From: Streptomyces sp. CB02009
GTDB taxonomy: Bacteria > Actinomycetota > Actinomycetes > Streptomycetales > Streptomycetaceae
Reading direction: 5' to 3'
NCBI RefSeq assembly: GCF_001905825.1
Contig: NZ_LIVV01000004.1
Coordinates: forward strand, 619,687 to 683,686
Length of the DNA stretch: 64,000 nucleotides
Shown here one piece after another: positions 38,463 through 47,026 of the stretch. Under the pieces are notes generated by a model. It did no database searches and was not told the origin of the DNA. It saw nothing but the letters and a program-made list of their open reading frames with translations. Every line of letters begins with the position of its first letter. Positions within the stretch are counted from its first letter, which is position 1. Made by a program: the position numbers and the translations under genes.

Positions 38463-39503
38463 GTGAACAACCTGCTGTCCGGCAGCCTGCTGCCCGTCGC
38501 CGAGCAGACCGTCGGCAACACCCCCGTCCTCCGTACGGACGACGGGTACTGGGCCAAGCTCGAAGGATTCAACTTCGGCGGCATCAAGGACCGCGCCGCC
38601 CTGTACATGGTCGAGCAGGCCCGCCGACGCGGTGAGCTGCGGCCCGGCGCCCCGATCGTCGAGTCGACCTCCGGGACCCTCGGCCTCGGCCTCGCCCTCG
38701 CCGGGGTCCTGCACGGCCATCCCGTGCACGTCGTCACCGACCCCGGCCTCGAACCGATGGTCGAGCGGATGCTCGCCGCGCACGGCGCCCGGGTCCATGT
38801 CGTACGGGAGCCGAGCCCCCGGGGCGGCTGGCAGCAGGCCCGGATGGACCGGGTCGCCGAGCTGCTCGCCGGCCTCGACGGGGCCTGGTGGCCCGACCAG
38901 TACGGCAACCCCGACAACCCCGCCGCGTACGCCGGGCTCGCCGCCGAGCTGTCCGGGCAGCTCGACCGGATCGACGTCCTCGTCTGCGCGGTCGGCACCG
39001 GCGGCCACTCGGCCGGGATCTCCCGGGCCCTGCGCGCCACCAGCAGCCCCGCGCTCGAACTCGTCGGCGTGGACTCCGTCGGCTCCACCGTCTTCGGCCT
39101 GCCGGCCGGGGAGCGGCTGATGCGCGGCCTCGGCTCCTCCATCCACCCGGGCAACGTGGACCACGGCGCCTTCGACGAGATCCACTGGGTGGGCCCCGCC
39201 GAGGCGGTACGGGCGGCCCGCCGCCTGGCCTCGCGCCAGTTCGCCACGGGCGGCTGGAGCGTCGGCGCGGTCGCGCTGGTCGCCGGCTGGCTGGCCCGCA
39301 CCCGGCCGCGCGGGACGCGGATCGCGGCCGTCTTCCCCGACGGACCGCAGCGGTATTTCGACACCGTCTTCAACGACGAGTTCTGCGCCGCCCACGGCCT
39401 CCTCGACGGGCCCGTACGGGAGGATCCCGCCGGATACGCCTCCGCCGACACGGTCAGCGGCTGGACCCGCAGGGTCATGGACCGGACGGGGTCGGCGCGT
39501 TGA
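38463..39503 (+). CDS. PLP-dependent cysteine-synthase-like enzyme
   Basis: The 346-residue fold-type II PLP enzyme resembles cysteine synthase/cystathionine beta-synthase. It has a Lys in FGGIKDRAAL for the Schiff base, the phosphate-binding-type loop VGTGGHSAGIS, and STSGTLGLGLA in place of the usual SxGNxG substrate loop (Thr-Leu replaces Asn). The DQYGNPDNPAAY block is typical. The altered loop suggests an amino-acid substrate other than O-acetylserine, for example in making a modified amino acid. The following MFS gene starts within its stop codon, so product and transporter are probably linked. Confidence 0.85.
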   Translation: MNNLLSGSLLPVAEQTVGNTPVLRTDDGYWAKLEGFNFGGIKDRAALYMVEQARRRGELRPGAPIVESTSGTLGLGLALAGVLHGHPVHVVTDPGLEPMVERMLAAHGARVHVVREPSPRGGWQQARMDRVAELLAGLDGAWWPDQYGNPDNPAAYAGLAAELSGQLDRIDVLVCAVGTGGHSAGISRALRATSSPALELVGVDSVGSTVFGLPAGERLMRGLGSSIHPGNVDHGAFDEIHWVGPAEAVRAARRLASRQFATGGWSVGAVALVAGWLARTRPRGTRIAAVFPDGPQRYFDTVFNDEFCAAHGLLDGPVREDPAGYASADTVSGWTRRVMDRTGSAR

Positions 39504-40723
39504 CCACGACGGCGGCGCCGCCCGAGGGCGGCGTCTGGAAGCAGAGCCGCACCTTCGAACCGGCCGTCCGGCTGCTCTTCCTCAACCAGCTCACCATCAA
39601 CCTCGGCTTCTACATGCTCATGCCCTACCTGGCCGCGCACCTCGCGGACGGGCTCGGCATGGCGGCCTGGGCGGTCGGGCTCGTGCTCGGCGCCCGGAAC
39701 CTCTCCCAGCAGGGCATGTTCCTCGTCGGCGGGGCACTGGCCGACCGGCTCGGCTTCAAGCCGCTCATCGTGGCGGGCTGCGCCCTGCGGACGGTCGGCT
39801 TCGGAGCGCTCGCGTTCGCGCAGTCGCTGCCGATGCTGATCGCCGCCTCGCTCGCGACCGGGCTCGCGGGGGCGCTGTTCAACCCCGCCGTACGGGCCTG
39901 TCTCGCGGCGGAGGCGGGGGAGGAGCGCCGGGTCGAGGCCTTCGCGCTGTTCCACGTGTACTACCAGGCGGGCATCCTGCTCGGGCCGCTCGTGGGCGTG
40001 GCCCTGACGGGGGTGTCGTTCCGGCTGACGTGCGCGGTGGCGGCGCTGCTGTTCGCCGGGCTGACCCTCGTCCAACTGCGGTACATGCCCGCGCGGGGCG
40101 AGCGGCGGGAGCGGGCCGGGGAGGGGCGCGGGCAGTTCCGCACGGTGCTCTCCCACCGCACCTTCTGGCTCTTCTCGCTCGCGATGACCGGCTCGTACGT
40201 GCTGTCGTTCCAGGTCTATCTGGCGCTGCCGCTCGCCGCCGGCGGCACGGGCCCCACGACGGCGCTCTTCGTGGTCTCCGCGCTGGTCGCGCTCGCCGGG
40301 CAGCTGCGGATCACCGCCTGGTGCAAGCGGCGGCTGAGCCGGGAGCGGTGCCTGGTCCTCGGGCTCGCCCTGATGGGCGGGGCGTTCCTGCTCCCGGCGG
40401 CGCTCGGCCGGGGCCTGGCGGGGCTGCTGCTGTGCGCGGCGGTGCTGGCCGTCGCGAACGCGGTGCTCTACCCGTACGAGATGGACACCGTCGTCGCCCT
40501 GTCCCGGGGGCGCTGGGTGGCCACCCACTACGGGCTCTACAACACGGTGTGCGGGATCGGCATCACCCTCGGGAACCTGGGGACGGGCGCGCTGCTCGAC
40601 GTGACCGGCTGGTCGGCGGTGCCGTGGCTCGCGCTGTGCGCGGTGGGGCTGGGGTGCGCGGCGGCGATGGCCCTCCTGGCGCGGGGCGGTCGGCTGGCGG
40701 AGGGAGCGGCCACGGCGGACTGA
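39500..40723 (+). CDS. MFS transporter
   Basis: The protein has about 12 hydrophobic helices and the MFS loop 2-3 motif in GGALADRLGFKPLIV. The best start is the TTG at 39500, which overlaps the stop of the upstream enzyme (TTGA) and gives 407 residues with a short hydrophilic N-terminus. The overlap implies coupled translation. Export of the product of the cysteine-synthase-like enzyme is a reasonable guess; import is also possible. Confidence 0.88.
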   Translation: MTTTAAPPEGGVWKQSRTFEPAVRLLFLNQLTINLGFYMLMPYLAAHLADGLGMAAWAVGLVLGARNLSQQGMFLVGGALADRLGFKPLIVAGCALRTVGFGALAFAQSLPMLIAASLATGLAGALFNPAVRACLAAEAGEERRVEAFALFHVYYQAGILLGPLVGVALTGVSFRLTCAVAALLFAGLTLVQLRYMPARGERRERAGEGRGQFRTVLSHRTFWLFSLAMTGSYVLSFQVYLALPLAAGGTGPTTALFVVSALVALAGQLRITAWCKRRLSRERCLVLGLALMGGAFLLPAALGRGLAGLLLCAAVLAVANAVLYPYEMDTVVALSRGRWVATHYGLYNTVCGIGITLGNLGTGALLDVTGWSAVPWLALCAVGLGCAAAMALLARGGRLAEGAATAD

Positions 40724-40843
40724 GCCTCCCCCGGTCCGTACGCCAGTCGGCCCCGTGGGAGTCGCCGCCCCGGGCGGCGGCGGCCACTGTGGGAGGGCGC
40801 GGTACGGGCCGCGGCCGGGTACGGACCGGGCAGGAGAGCACAG

Positions 40844-42073
40844 GTGGGGCACCCCCCAGGAGCGATCGGCGAGCGGCGGGCCGGCGAGGGCCGCCGCCCG
40901 TACGGGAGCGCCCGGAGGTTCATCCGGGCGCTCCCGCCGCTGATCATCGTGGGCGGTGTCCTCTTCGACGTCCTGACACCGCCCCAGTACAGCGCGGCGC
41001 CGATGTTCTCGGCCGCCCCGCTGATCGCGGCCCCGTTCTTCTCCACCCTCACGACGCTGCTCACCGGGATCGCGGCCGTCCTCGCCTCCGTCGGGCTGCA
41101 CCTCTACAACGGCACCGCGGCCGAGGCCTCCTCGCTCACCGAGTTCCTGACCGTGCTCACGGTCTCCGCGCTCGCCCTGCTCATCAACCGGGTCGTGCTG
41201 CGCAGCGGCGAGCGGCTCGCCTCGGCGCGGGTCATCGCGGAGACCGCGCAGAAGGCGGTGCTGCCGACGCCCGCCGAGCGGATCGGGGGGCTGCAGTGCG
41301 CGGCGCGGTACGAGGCGGCGCAGGCGGACGCGTTCATCGGCGGCGACCTGTTCGCCGTCCAGGACACCCCCTGGGGGGTCCGGCTCGTGGTCGGCGACGT
41401 CCGGGGCAAGGGCATGGACGCGGTCGAGGCCGTCGCCGTCGTCATCGGGGCGTTCCGGGAGGCCGCCGAGCAGGAGCGGACCCTGGAAGGCGTGGCGCAG
41501 CGGCTGGAACGGGCCCTCGCCCGGGAGGGCACCCGCCGGCACGGGCTCGACGCCTTCGAGGGCTTCACCACGGCCGTCCTCGCCGAGATCCCGCGCAGTG
41601 ACGGGAGCGGCACCTTCGACGGTTTCGTACGGGTCGTCAACCGCGGGCACCCGCCGCCGCTGATGCTGTACGCGGACGGGCGCCTGGACACGTGGGAGCC
41701 CGGCGAGCCTGCGCTGCCGCTCGGCATGGGCGATCTGGCGGCGTGGCCGGACCGGGCCGAGGCGCGGCCGTACCCGCCGGGCGCGACGCTGCTCCTCTAC
41801 ACCGACGGCCTCTCGGAGGCGCGGAACGCCGAGGGCGTCTTCTACGACCCGGGCGAACGGCTCGCCGGGCGGATCTTCCCCGGGCCCGAGGAGCTGCTCG
41901 ACGCGCTCGTGGACGACGTACGGCTGCACACCGGCGGGGGGTCGACCGACGACATGGCGCTGCTCGCGGTGAGCCGTCCGGCGACGGGGCAGCCGGAGCG
42001 GCGCCGGACGATGCCGGTGGTGCCGCCGGGCGGCTCCGGATCCCCCGGCGGACGGCCCGGTCACCGGCCGTAG
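40844..42073 (+). CDS. PP2C/SpoIIE-type membrane phosphatase
   Basis: The 409-residue protein has about two to three membrane helices in the first 125 residues and a C-terminal SpoIIE/PP2C phosphatase domain. Metal-binding motifs are GGDLFAV, GDVRGKGMDA, RGHPPPL and LLLYTDGLSEARN, ending in TDDMALLAV. Such enzymes dephosphorylate anti-sigma-factor antagonists of the SpoIIAA type, controlling sigma factors in Streptomyces. GTG at 40844 follows GGAGAG. The C-terminal tail is Gly/Pro-rich. Confidence 0.9.
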   Translation: MGHPPGAIGERRAGEGRRPYGSARRFIRALPPLIIVGGVLFDVLTPPQYSAAPMFSAAPLIAAPFFSTLTTLLTGIAAVLASVGLHLYNGTAAEASSLTEFLTVLTVSALALLINRVVLRSGERLASARVIAETAQKAVLPTPAERIGGLQCAARYEAAQADAFIGGDLFAVQDTPWGVRLVVGDVRGKGMDAVEAVAVVIGAFREAAEQERTLEGVAQRLERALAREGTRRHGLDAFEGFTTAVLAEIPRSDGSGTFDGFVRVVNRGHPPPLMLYADGRLDTWEPGEPALPLGMGDLAAWPDRAEARPYPPGATLLLYTDGLSEARNAEGVFYDPGERLAGRIFPGPEELLDALVDDVRLHTGGGSTDDMALLAVSRPATGQPERRRTMPVVPPGGSGSPGGRPGHRP

Positions 42074-42264
42074 TCGCAAGGTGTCACTGCGATAACAATT
42101 GACATAACGTCAGATCGCGAGGGTTTGGGCATCCCCTGCTGAAGGGGGGTCAACTCGGACCATTCCCTCTCAATTCAATGAATGATCAAGAGGAACGGCT
42201 TGGAATCGGGACCCCGTGTCTATTAACGTTCGATAACGCAGCGCGGTCGTCCCAGCCGTCGCAA

Positions 42265-42412
42265 GAGGCGGCACCGTGCGCACGCGCCGAATCCTGAAAA
42301 GGAACCGGGGAACCACTACTTGGGGTGAATCGGGCCCTTCGCACTCGTGCGACCGCGCCCGTAGGAGACCTTCCTGCTCCGAACCCGTCAGCTAACCCGG
42401 TAGGCGAGAAGG
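42265..42412 (+). promoter_or_regulatory. c-di-AMP (ydaO/yuaA-type) riboswitch
   Basis: The leader of the M23 peptidase gene shows the conserved sequence blocks of this riboswitch class in order: GGAACCGGGGAACCA (42301-42315), TTGGGGTGAATC (42320-42331) and GAACCCGTCAGCTAACCC with GGTAGGCG (42381-42406). A variable stem lies in between. Boundaries are approximate. In Streptomyces this aptamer precedes cell-wall hydrolase genes and turns them off when c-di-AMP is high. TTGGAA (42199) with TATTAA (42221) is a possible promoter. Confidence 0.9.
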
Positions 42413-42432
42413 AAGGAAAGGAGCGCGCCTTC

Positions 42433-43581
42433 GTGGCGTCCAACACTCCCGCACCCGAAGCCCCCTTCGATGCCTTCGGTGGTGGTGCGGGTCCTGCCGC
42501 CCCGGACACCGAGTGGAACCCCACCGAGGGATCCCTCCGCTCCGGCGGTCGCCACCGGGTCGTCAAGCAGCGCTCCAACTTCGCCCGCTCCTCCACCGTC
42601 CTCGGCGTCGGTGTGATCGCGGCCGTCGGCGCGGGCGGCCTCGCCACCGCGCAGGAGAAGCCCCCGGTGGCCATATCGCTCCCGGACCTCCCCGACCTCA
42701 ACCTGCCGGACGCCCACGACCTCCCCGGTGTCGGCGACCTCCTTCCCGAGGAGACCCAGGAGACGGTCAGCGCGGCCCGCGCCAACCCGAACCCGCTCAC
42801 CGTCGCCACGTACGCCACCCTCGACGACGAGCAGGGCGCCGGGGCCCCGCGCATGCAGCAGGCCGGCCTGACCACCCAGGACGGCCCGGCCACGAAGGCC
42901 GCGCCCGGCGCCGGTGACGCGGGCGAGGCCCTGCGCGCCCGCATCCTCCAGCAGGCCGAGCAGCAGCAGGCCTCCGCCGACGCCGCCGAGAAGGCCGCGG
43001 CGGAGAAGGCGGCGGCCGAGAAGGCCGCGTCGGAGGCCGCGGCCAAGGCGGACGCGGCGGAGAAGGCGGCCGCGGAGGCGAAGGCCAAGGCCGAGGCGGA
43101 GGCCAAGGCGAAGGCGGAAGCCGAGGCCAAGGCGAAGGCCGAGGCGGCTGCCGAGGCCGAGCGCCTCGCCAAGCTGGCCGCGAGCTACACGCTGCCGCTC
43201 TCCTCGTACAGCCTCAGCGCCACCTACATGCAGTCCGGCTCGATGTGGTCCTCCGGCTACCACACCGGCCTCGACTTCGCCGCGCCCACCGGCACCCCGC
43301 TCAAGGCGGTCCACGGCGGCACCGTCAAGTCGGCCGGCTGGTCCGGCTCGTACGGCTACCGTGTCGTCCTGGAGCTCTCGGACGGCACCGAGATCTGGTA
43401 CGCCCACATGTCCTCCATGACGGTCTCCGCGGGCCAGACCGTGGGCACCGGCGAGACGATCGGCCGCGTCGGCGCCACCGGCAACGTCACCGGCGCCCAC
43501 CTCCACATGGAGGTGCACACGCCCGGCGGCTCCGGCCTGGACCCGGCGGAGTGGCTGCGCTCCAAGGGCCTCAGCCTCTGA
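42433..43581 (+). CDS. M23-family peptidoglycan endopeptidase
   Basis: The 382-residue protein has a long N-terminal cytoplasmic/pre-signal part, a hydrophobic segment (STVLGVGVIAAVGAGGLATA, residues about 54-73) and an Ala/Glu/Lys-rich coiled coil (about 165-250). The C-terminal M23/LytM domain has HTGLD (about residue 277) and HLHMEVH (about 356), the zinc-binding and catalytic residues. It should cut peptidoglycan cross-links outside the cell. The GTG at 42433 follows AAGGAG at nine bases, right after the riboswitch. Expression is expected to fall when c-di-AMP binds. Confidence 0.93.
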   Translation: MASNTPAPEAPFDAFGGGAGPAAPDTEWNPTEGSLRSGGRHRVVKQRSNFARSSTVLGVGVIAAVGAGGLATAQEKPPVAISLPDLPDLNLPDAHDLPGVGDLLPEETQETVSAARANPNPLTVATYATLDDEQGAGAPRMQQAGLTTQDGPATKAAPGAGDAGEALRARILQQAEQQQASADAAEKAAAEKAAAEKAASEAAAKADAAEKAAAEAKAKAEAEAKAKAEAEAKAKAEAAAEAERLAKLAASYTLPLSSYSLSATYMQSGSMWSSGYHTGLDFAAPTGTPLKAVHGGTVKSAGWSGSYGYRVVLELSDGTEIWYAHMSSMTVSAGQTVGTGETIGRVGATGNVTGAHLHMEVHTPGGSGLDPAEWLRSKGLSL

Positions 43582-43586
43582 TCCAC

Positions 43587-43611
43587 CCGGGTCGCCCCGA
43601 GGGCGACCCGG
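43587..43611 (+). terminator. Terminator of M23 peptidase gene
   Basis: CCGGGTCGCCC and GGGCGACCCGG form an 11-bp stem with loop CGA, five bases after the stop. Confidence 0.75.
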
Positions 43612-43639
43612 TCCGCCCGCGCGGACGCCCCGGCCCCGG

Positions 43640-43790
43640 CCGTCGCGTCCGCGCGGGCGTGTTTGTGCGGGCGTGTCTGTGCCGGGCCTCCGCGTCCGCG
43701 CGGGTGTTGTCCGTCCCGGGCTCGGGTTCCGCGCGGGTGTGGCCGCCCCGGCCTCCGCGTCCGCCACGGCTGCCGCCTCCGCCGCGTCCG
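43640..43790. repeat. Degenerate GC-rich repeats
   Basis: Imperfect units of about 35-40 bases around the core TCCGCGTCCGCGCGGGTGT recur between the two convergent genes. No gene was found here. Confidence 0.5.
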
Positions 43791-43792
43791 CC

Positions 43793-44281
43793 CTACCGCG
43801 CGGGAGCCCCGGCCCCGGCCTCCGCGATCCAGGCGTCCAGTTGCTCCCGGGTGGTGCCGGGGTCGGCGACCAGCGCACCCAGGTCGTCGCCCTCGACGAC
43901 GGTGGTCGCCAGGGCCGGGCAGCGGCGGCAGCCGTCCACACCGACCTGGACCCACCACTTGCAGTGGGGGCGCAGATGACACCGCGGCACGCTCCGCCGC
44001 TCGTCCGCCGGCGTCGCGGCCACCCGCTGCACCAGACCGCAGTCATTGCCCCTGCGGTGCAGACAGTTGCTGACGCAGTGCGAAGCGAAGCGCAGGACCC
44101 GGGTCGGCTCGACGTCCTTCGGGACGACCGGCAGGACGTCACGGGCCGGCACGGGGTCGGCGAGGTACACGACCTCGCCGTCCTGCCCCGACCGCACGCC
44201 CAGGACGACCGACTCCGGTGCGTCGGCCTTGCCGCTCGGGCACCATGTCGTGCTCTCCCCGGAACGGTCCGCGGTGCTCAT
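43793..44281 (-). CDS. Eight-cysteine protein of unknown function
   Basis: The 162-residue protein starts MSTADRSGESTTWCPSG after AGGAGGTGG. It contains eight Cys in a CX3CX7C block (HCVSNCLHRRGNDC), a CX5CX10CX2C block (CHLRPHC, then CRRCP) and one N-terminal Cys. The spacing suggests an Fe-S or zinc site. A preceding ESVVLGV and VVYLADPVP region forms probable beta strands. I recall no characterised family for it. It is cytoplasmic by sequence. It starts 30 bases after the stop of the gene for a small secreted peptide, so the two form a bicistron, with the peptide first. Roles in modifying or sensing the peptide are speculation. Confidence 0.75.
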   Translation of the reverse strand: MSTADRSGESTTWCPSGKADAPESVVLGVRSGQDGEVVYLADPVPARDVLPVVPKDVEPTRVLRFASHCVSNCLHRRGNDCGLVQRVAATPADERRSVPRCHLRPHCKWWVQVGVDGCRRCPALATTVVEGDDLGALVADPGTTREQLDAWIAEAGAGAPAR

Positions 44282-44311
44282 CTCCACCTCCTCGTCCGTC
44301 GTGGGGGACCG

Positions 44312-44527
44312 CTACACGATCTGGCCGGCGCAGGCCGGGGTGCAGGCCGCTGCCGTGCGCTCCTGGTCGACCGCCTTGGCCAGGTGCGCCCCCAGCTGGG
44401 CCGAGGTGATCTGCCCGGGCCCGGACGAGGGCTGCGCGGACGCGGCACCCGCTCCGCCGAGGACGAGAGCGGCGGCCGCGAGCGCGGCGGCGGTTCCGCC
44501 GACGGCGGGGCGACTGGTGTACTTCAT
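44312..44527 (-). CDS. Small secreted peptide, two C-terminal cysteines
   Basis: The 71-residue product has a clear signal peptide (hydrophobic core AALAAAALVLGGAGAASA, likely cut after ASA at residue about 31). A mature part of about 40 residues ends in AAACTPACAGQIV with two Cys three residues apart, able to form a small disulfide ring or bind metal. The ATG has a perfect AGGAGG seven bases upstream. It is the first gene of a bicistron with the eight-cysteine protein and lies downstream of the PrsW protease gene on the same strand, across 138 bases. Confidence 0.75.
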   Translation of the reverse strand: MKYTSRPAVGGTAAALAAAALVLGGAGAASAQPSSGPGQITSAQLGAHLAKAVDQERTAAACTPACAGQIV

Positions 44528-44624
44528 GCTGCAACCTCCTGGATGGGTACGAAAGGTGTACCGGCACGCTAGGAGGCGCGGGAGACCGCCACCGGCAGTT
44601 CGCGGCGGCTGTTGGGGGGCGTTC

Positions 44625-44640
44625 GTGCCGAGCGGCACGG
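44625..44640. terminator. Short palindrome between PrsW and peptide genes
   Basis: CGTGCCG-AG-CGGCACG lies about 25 bases past the PrsW stop on the minus strand and is a weak terminator or an operator. Confidence 0.4.
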
Positions 44641-44665
44641 GTCGGGCGCGATCCGGAGGGGACGG

Positions 44666-45994
44666 TTAGCTGCGGTACGGGTTGAAGCCGTCGTAGTCCA
44701 GGTACTGCGGCGGCGCCCAGACCTGGCCCGTCGCCCGCGCCGCGTACGTGAGGGCGGGGGAGGCGACCGACCTGCGCTGCCACAGGTGGTGCAGCAACTC
44801 CTGCTCCCGGGCCGGGAAGTCGGGTCCGGCCGTGCCGCGCCGGGCCCGGTCCCGCAGGAACGCCAGGGTCGTCGCGAAGGACTCGTACTCGCCGACCGCC
44901 CGCGCCGCCGGCTGCCCGTACGTCCGGGCGGCGAAGGCGCGGGCCAGCCGGCGGGCGCGCATCGAGGAGAGCGCGAGCGGCTCGGTGGGGGAGAGCCAGC
45001 CGGCCGCCGCGTACGCCGGGAGCTCGCCGGATATCGTGCGCAGCTCGCGCTGCCGGCTCCAGACCGCCAGCCAGGTCAGCAGGCCGAAGGCCGGGACCAT
45101 GAGCGCCGCGTACACCACGAAGAAGGTCAGGGGGCCGCCGAAGGTGGCCGAGCCGTTCCAGGCGGCGTGCAGGCCCATCGCGAGCAGCAGCCCGGCGAGC
45201 GGCAGCAGCACCCGGCGCAGGCGCCTGCCGCGCGGCGCGAGGGCGGCGAAGCCGAAGCCCAGGCCGGTGAGCACGGTGAACAGCGGATGCGCGAACGGCG
45301 ACATGACGACCCGGACGAAGAACGTCGCCGCGGTCACCGAGCCGAGGCCGGTGGAGCCGAACTCCTGGTCCTCGCCGAAGGCGTTGCCGAGGTAGAGGAT
45401 GTTCTCGGTGAAGGCGAAGCCGGTCGCGGTGAACCCGGCGACGACGACCCCGTCGACGAGCCCGCCGAAGTGCTTCCTGCGGAAGAGGAAGAGCAGCAGG
45501 ATCGCGGCGGCCTTCGCGGTCTCCTCCACCACCGGCGCGACGACGGTCGCGCCGAGGTTGTCCGCCGAGGCGGGATCGGCGGTGGCCGTCGCGATCCAGC
45601 GGACCGCGAAGGAGTTCGCCAGGATCGCGACGAGCGCGGCGGCGAAGGCGCCCCAGGCGAACGCGAAGAGCTGGTTCTTCCAGGGACCCGGCTCGACCCG
45701 GTCGAGCCACCGGAACGCCGCCATCAGCAGCGGTACGGGCAGGACGGCGAGGCCCAGGCCGACGAGGAAGCCCTCGGTGCCGGTCTGCTCGCGGACCAGC
45801 CCGAGGATGAACAGCGCGCAGATCGCGAGCACGGTGACCAGGGCGACGGCCCGGACCAGCCTGCTGCGCCAGAAGTCCCGGCGGGGCCGGTAGCGCCACT
45901 GGGACCGGTCGGCGGCGGCGGGGAAGGCCGGCTCCTCGGTGTCCCGGTGGGGGACGGGAGCGGCACCGGCTTCGGTGGGGGCGGGGTAGGACAC
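44666..45994 (-). CDS. PrsW-family intramembrane metalloprotease
   Basis: The 442-residue protein has about eight to nine membrane helices and the PrsW/CAAX-protease signatures: EE in PVVEETAKAA (Glu157-Glu158), FAFTENILYL, and later His in SPFAHPLFT and MGLHAAWNG. PrsW cleaves the anti-sigma factor RsiW in Bacillus; in actinobacteria substrates are unknown. A hydrophilic C-terminal domain of about 120 residues follows. The GTG at 45994 is the start. It could in principle act on an anti-sigma fusion such as that encoded at 56.5-58.7 kb, but nothing in the sequence shows this. Confidence 0.9.
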   Translation of the reverse strand: MSYPAPTEAGAAPVPHRDTEEPAFPAAADRSQWRYRPRRDFWRSRLVRAVALVTVLAICALFILGLVREQTGTEGFLVGLGLAVLPVPLLMAAFRWLDRVEPGPWKNQLFAFAWGAFAAALVAILANSFAVRWIATATADPASADNLGATVVAPVVEETAKAAAILLLFLFRRKHFGGLVDGVVVAGFTATGFAFTENILYLGNAFGEDQEFGSTGLGSVTAATFFVRVVMSPFAHPLFTVLTGLGFGFAALAPRGRRLRRVLLPLAGLLLAMGLHAAWNGSATFGGPLTFFVVYAALMVPAFGLLTWLAVWSRQRELRTISGELPAYAAAGWLSPTEPLALSSMRARRLARAFAARTYGQPAARAVGEYESFATTLAFLRDRARRGTAGPDFPAREQELLHHLWQRRSVASPALTYAARATGQVWAPPQYLDYDGFNPYRS

Positions 45995-46178
45995 GTGAGC
46001 GACCCTAACGACCCCGACCGACAGCCGGGAAAGGGTTAAGCCGCCGGCGATGCCCCGATCGCCTCGCCCGGCCGCCGCGCCCGGGGGCTTGGGGCGGGTC
46101 GCTTGGGACGGGCGCTTCCGATGAGGCGCCGCCGTCGGGGCGCTCCCCCCGTCGCCCCGCCCCCGTCGCCCCGCCCGG

Positions 46179-46982
46179 TCACTTCCTCCGGAAGAGGAGG
46201 TCGTTCACGACGTGGCCCTTGTCGAGCCCCTGCCCCTCGAAGCGGGTGAGCGGCCGGAAGTCGGGCCGCGGCGAGAAACCGCCGTCGGCCCGGGTGTTCT
46301 CGAAGTCGGGGTGCGCGGTGAGCACCTCCAGCATCTGCTCGGCGTACGACTCCCAGTCGGTGGCGCAGTGCAGCACGCCGCCGGGCTTGAGCCGGGTCGC
46401 GAGGAGGCTGAGGAACTCGGGCTGGATCAGGCGCCGCTTGTGGTGACGGGCCTTGGGCCAGGGGTCGGGGAAGTAGACGCGGCAGCCGTCGAGGGAGTCC
46501 TTGTCGAGCATCTCGCGGAGCAGGATGATCGCGTCGCCGTTGGCGACCCGGACGTTGGTCAGGCCGTTCCGGTCGGCGAGACCGAGCAGATTGCCCTGGC
46601 CGGGAGTGTGGACGTCGACGGCGAGGATGCCCGTGCCGGGGTCGGCGGCGGCCATCTGCGCGGTCGCCTCGCCCATGCCGAAGCCGATCTCCATGACGAC
46701 GGGGAGCCCGTCGAACATCGCGCCGAGGTCGAGGACCCGCCGGCCGTCGATGTCGAGACCCCAGTCGGGCCACCGCTTCAGCAGGGCCTCGGCCTGACCG
46801 GTGGTGACACGGCTGCGCCGCGGCTGGAAGCTGCGGATCCGCCGCTCGTGATGAGACCCGGCCGGATCGGGCAGGGGGCCCTCACCGGCCGCGAACCGCT
46901 GACTGCCCCGCTGCGCGACGGGCCGTACGGACTCGGCGGGGTCGGCGACGGGGCGCGCGATGTTCTCTGGCTGCTCAGACAC
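46179..46982 (-). CDS. trmB: tRNA (guanine-N7)-methyltransferase
   Basis: TrmB puts the m7G46 methyl group on tRNAs using S-adenosylmethionine. The 267-residue protein has the SAM loop VMEIGFGMGEAT, the family motif RVYFPDPWPKARHHKRRL and the C-terminal TRFEGQGLDKGH. A long polar N-terminal extension (about residues 1-60) is common in streptomycetes. The GTG start lies a few bases after a TAGAAT -10-like element, so the mRNA may be leaderless or nearly so. Confidence 0.95.
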   Translation of the reverse strand: MSEQPENIARPVADPAESVRPVAQRGSQRFAAGEGPLPDPAGSHHERRIRSFQPRRSRVTTGQAEALLKRWPDWGLDIDGRRVLDLGAMFDGLPVVMEIGFGMGEATAQMAAADPGTGILAVDVHTPGQGNLLGLADRNGLTNVRVANGDAIILLREMLDKDSLDGCRVYFPDPWPKARHHKRRLIQPEFLSLLATRLKPGGVLHCATDWESYAEQMLEVLTAHPDFENTRADGGFSPRPDFRPLTRFEGQGLDKGHVVNDLLFRRK

Positions 46983-47026
46983 AATGCCCCGATTCTACGG
47001 CGCATCGCCGCCCGCCGGGCGGTGGG

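Noticed and set aside
38441..42079. A 1212-codon minus-strand frame across three plus-strand genes
   Set aside because: It spans several real genes and intergenic DNA and has the Arg/Gly/Pro-rich make-up of antisense GC-rich DNA.
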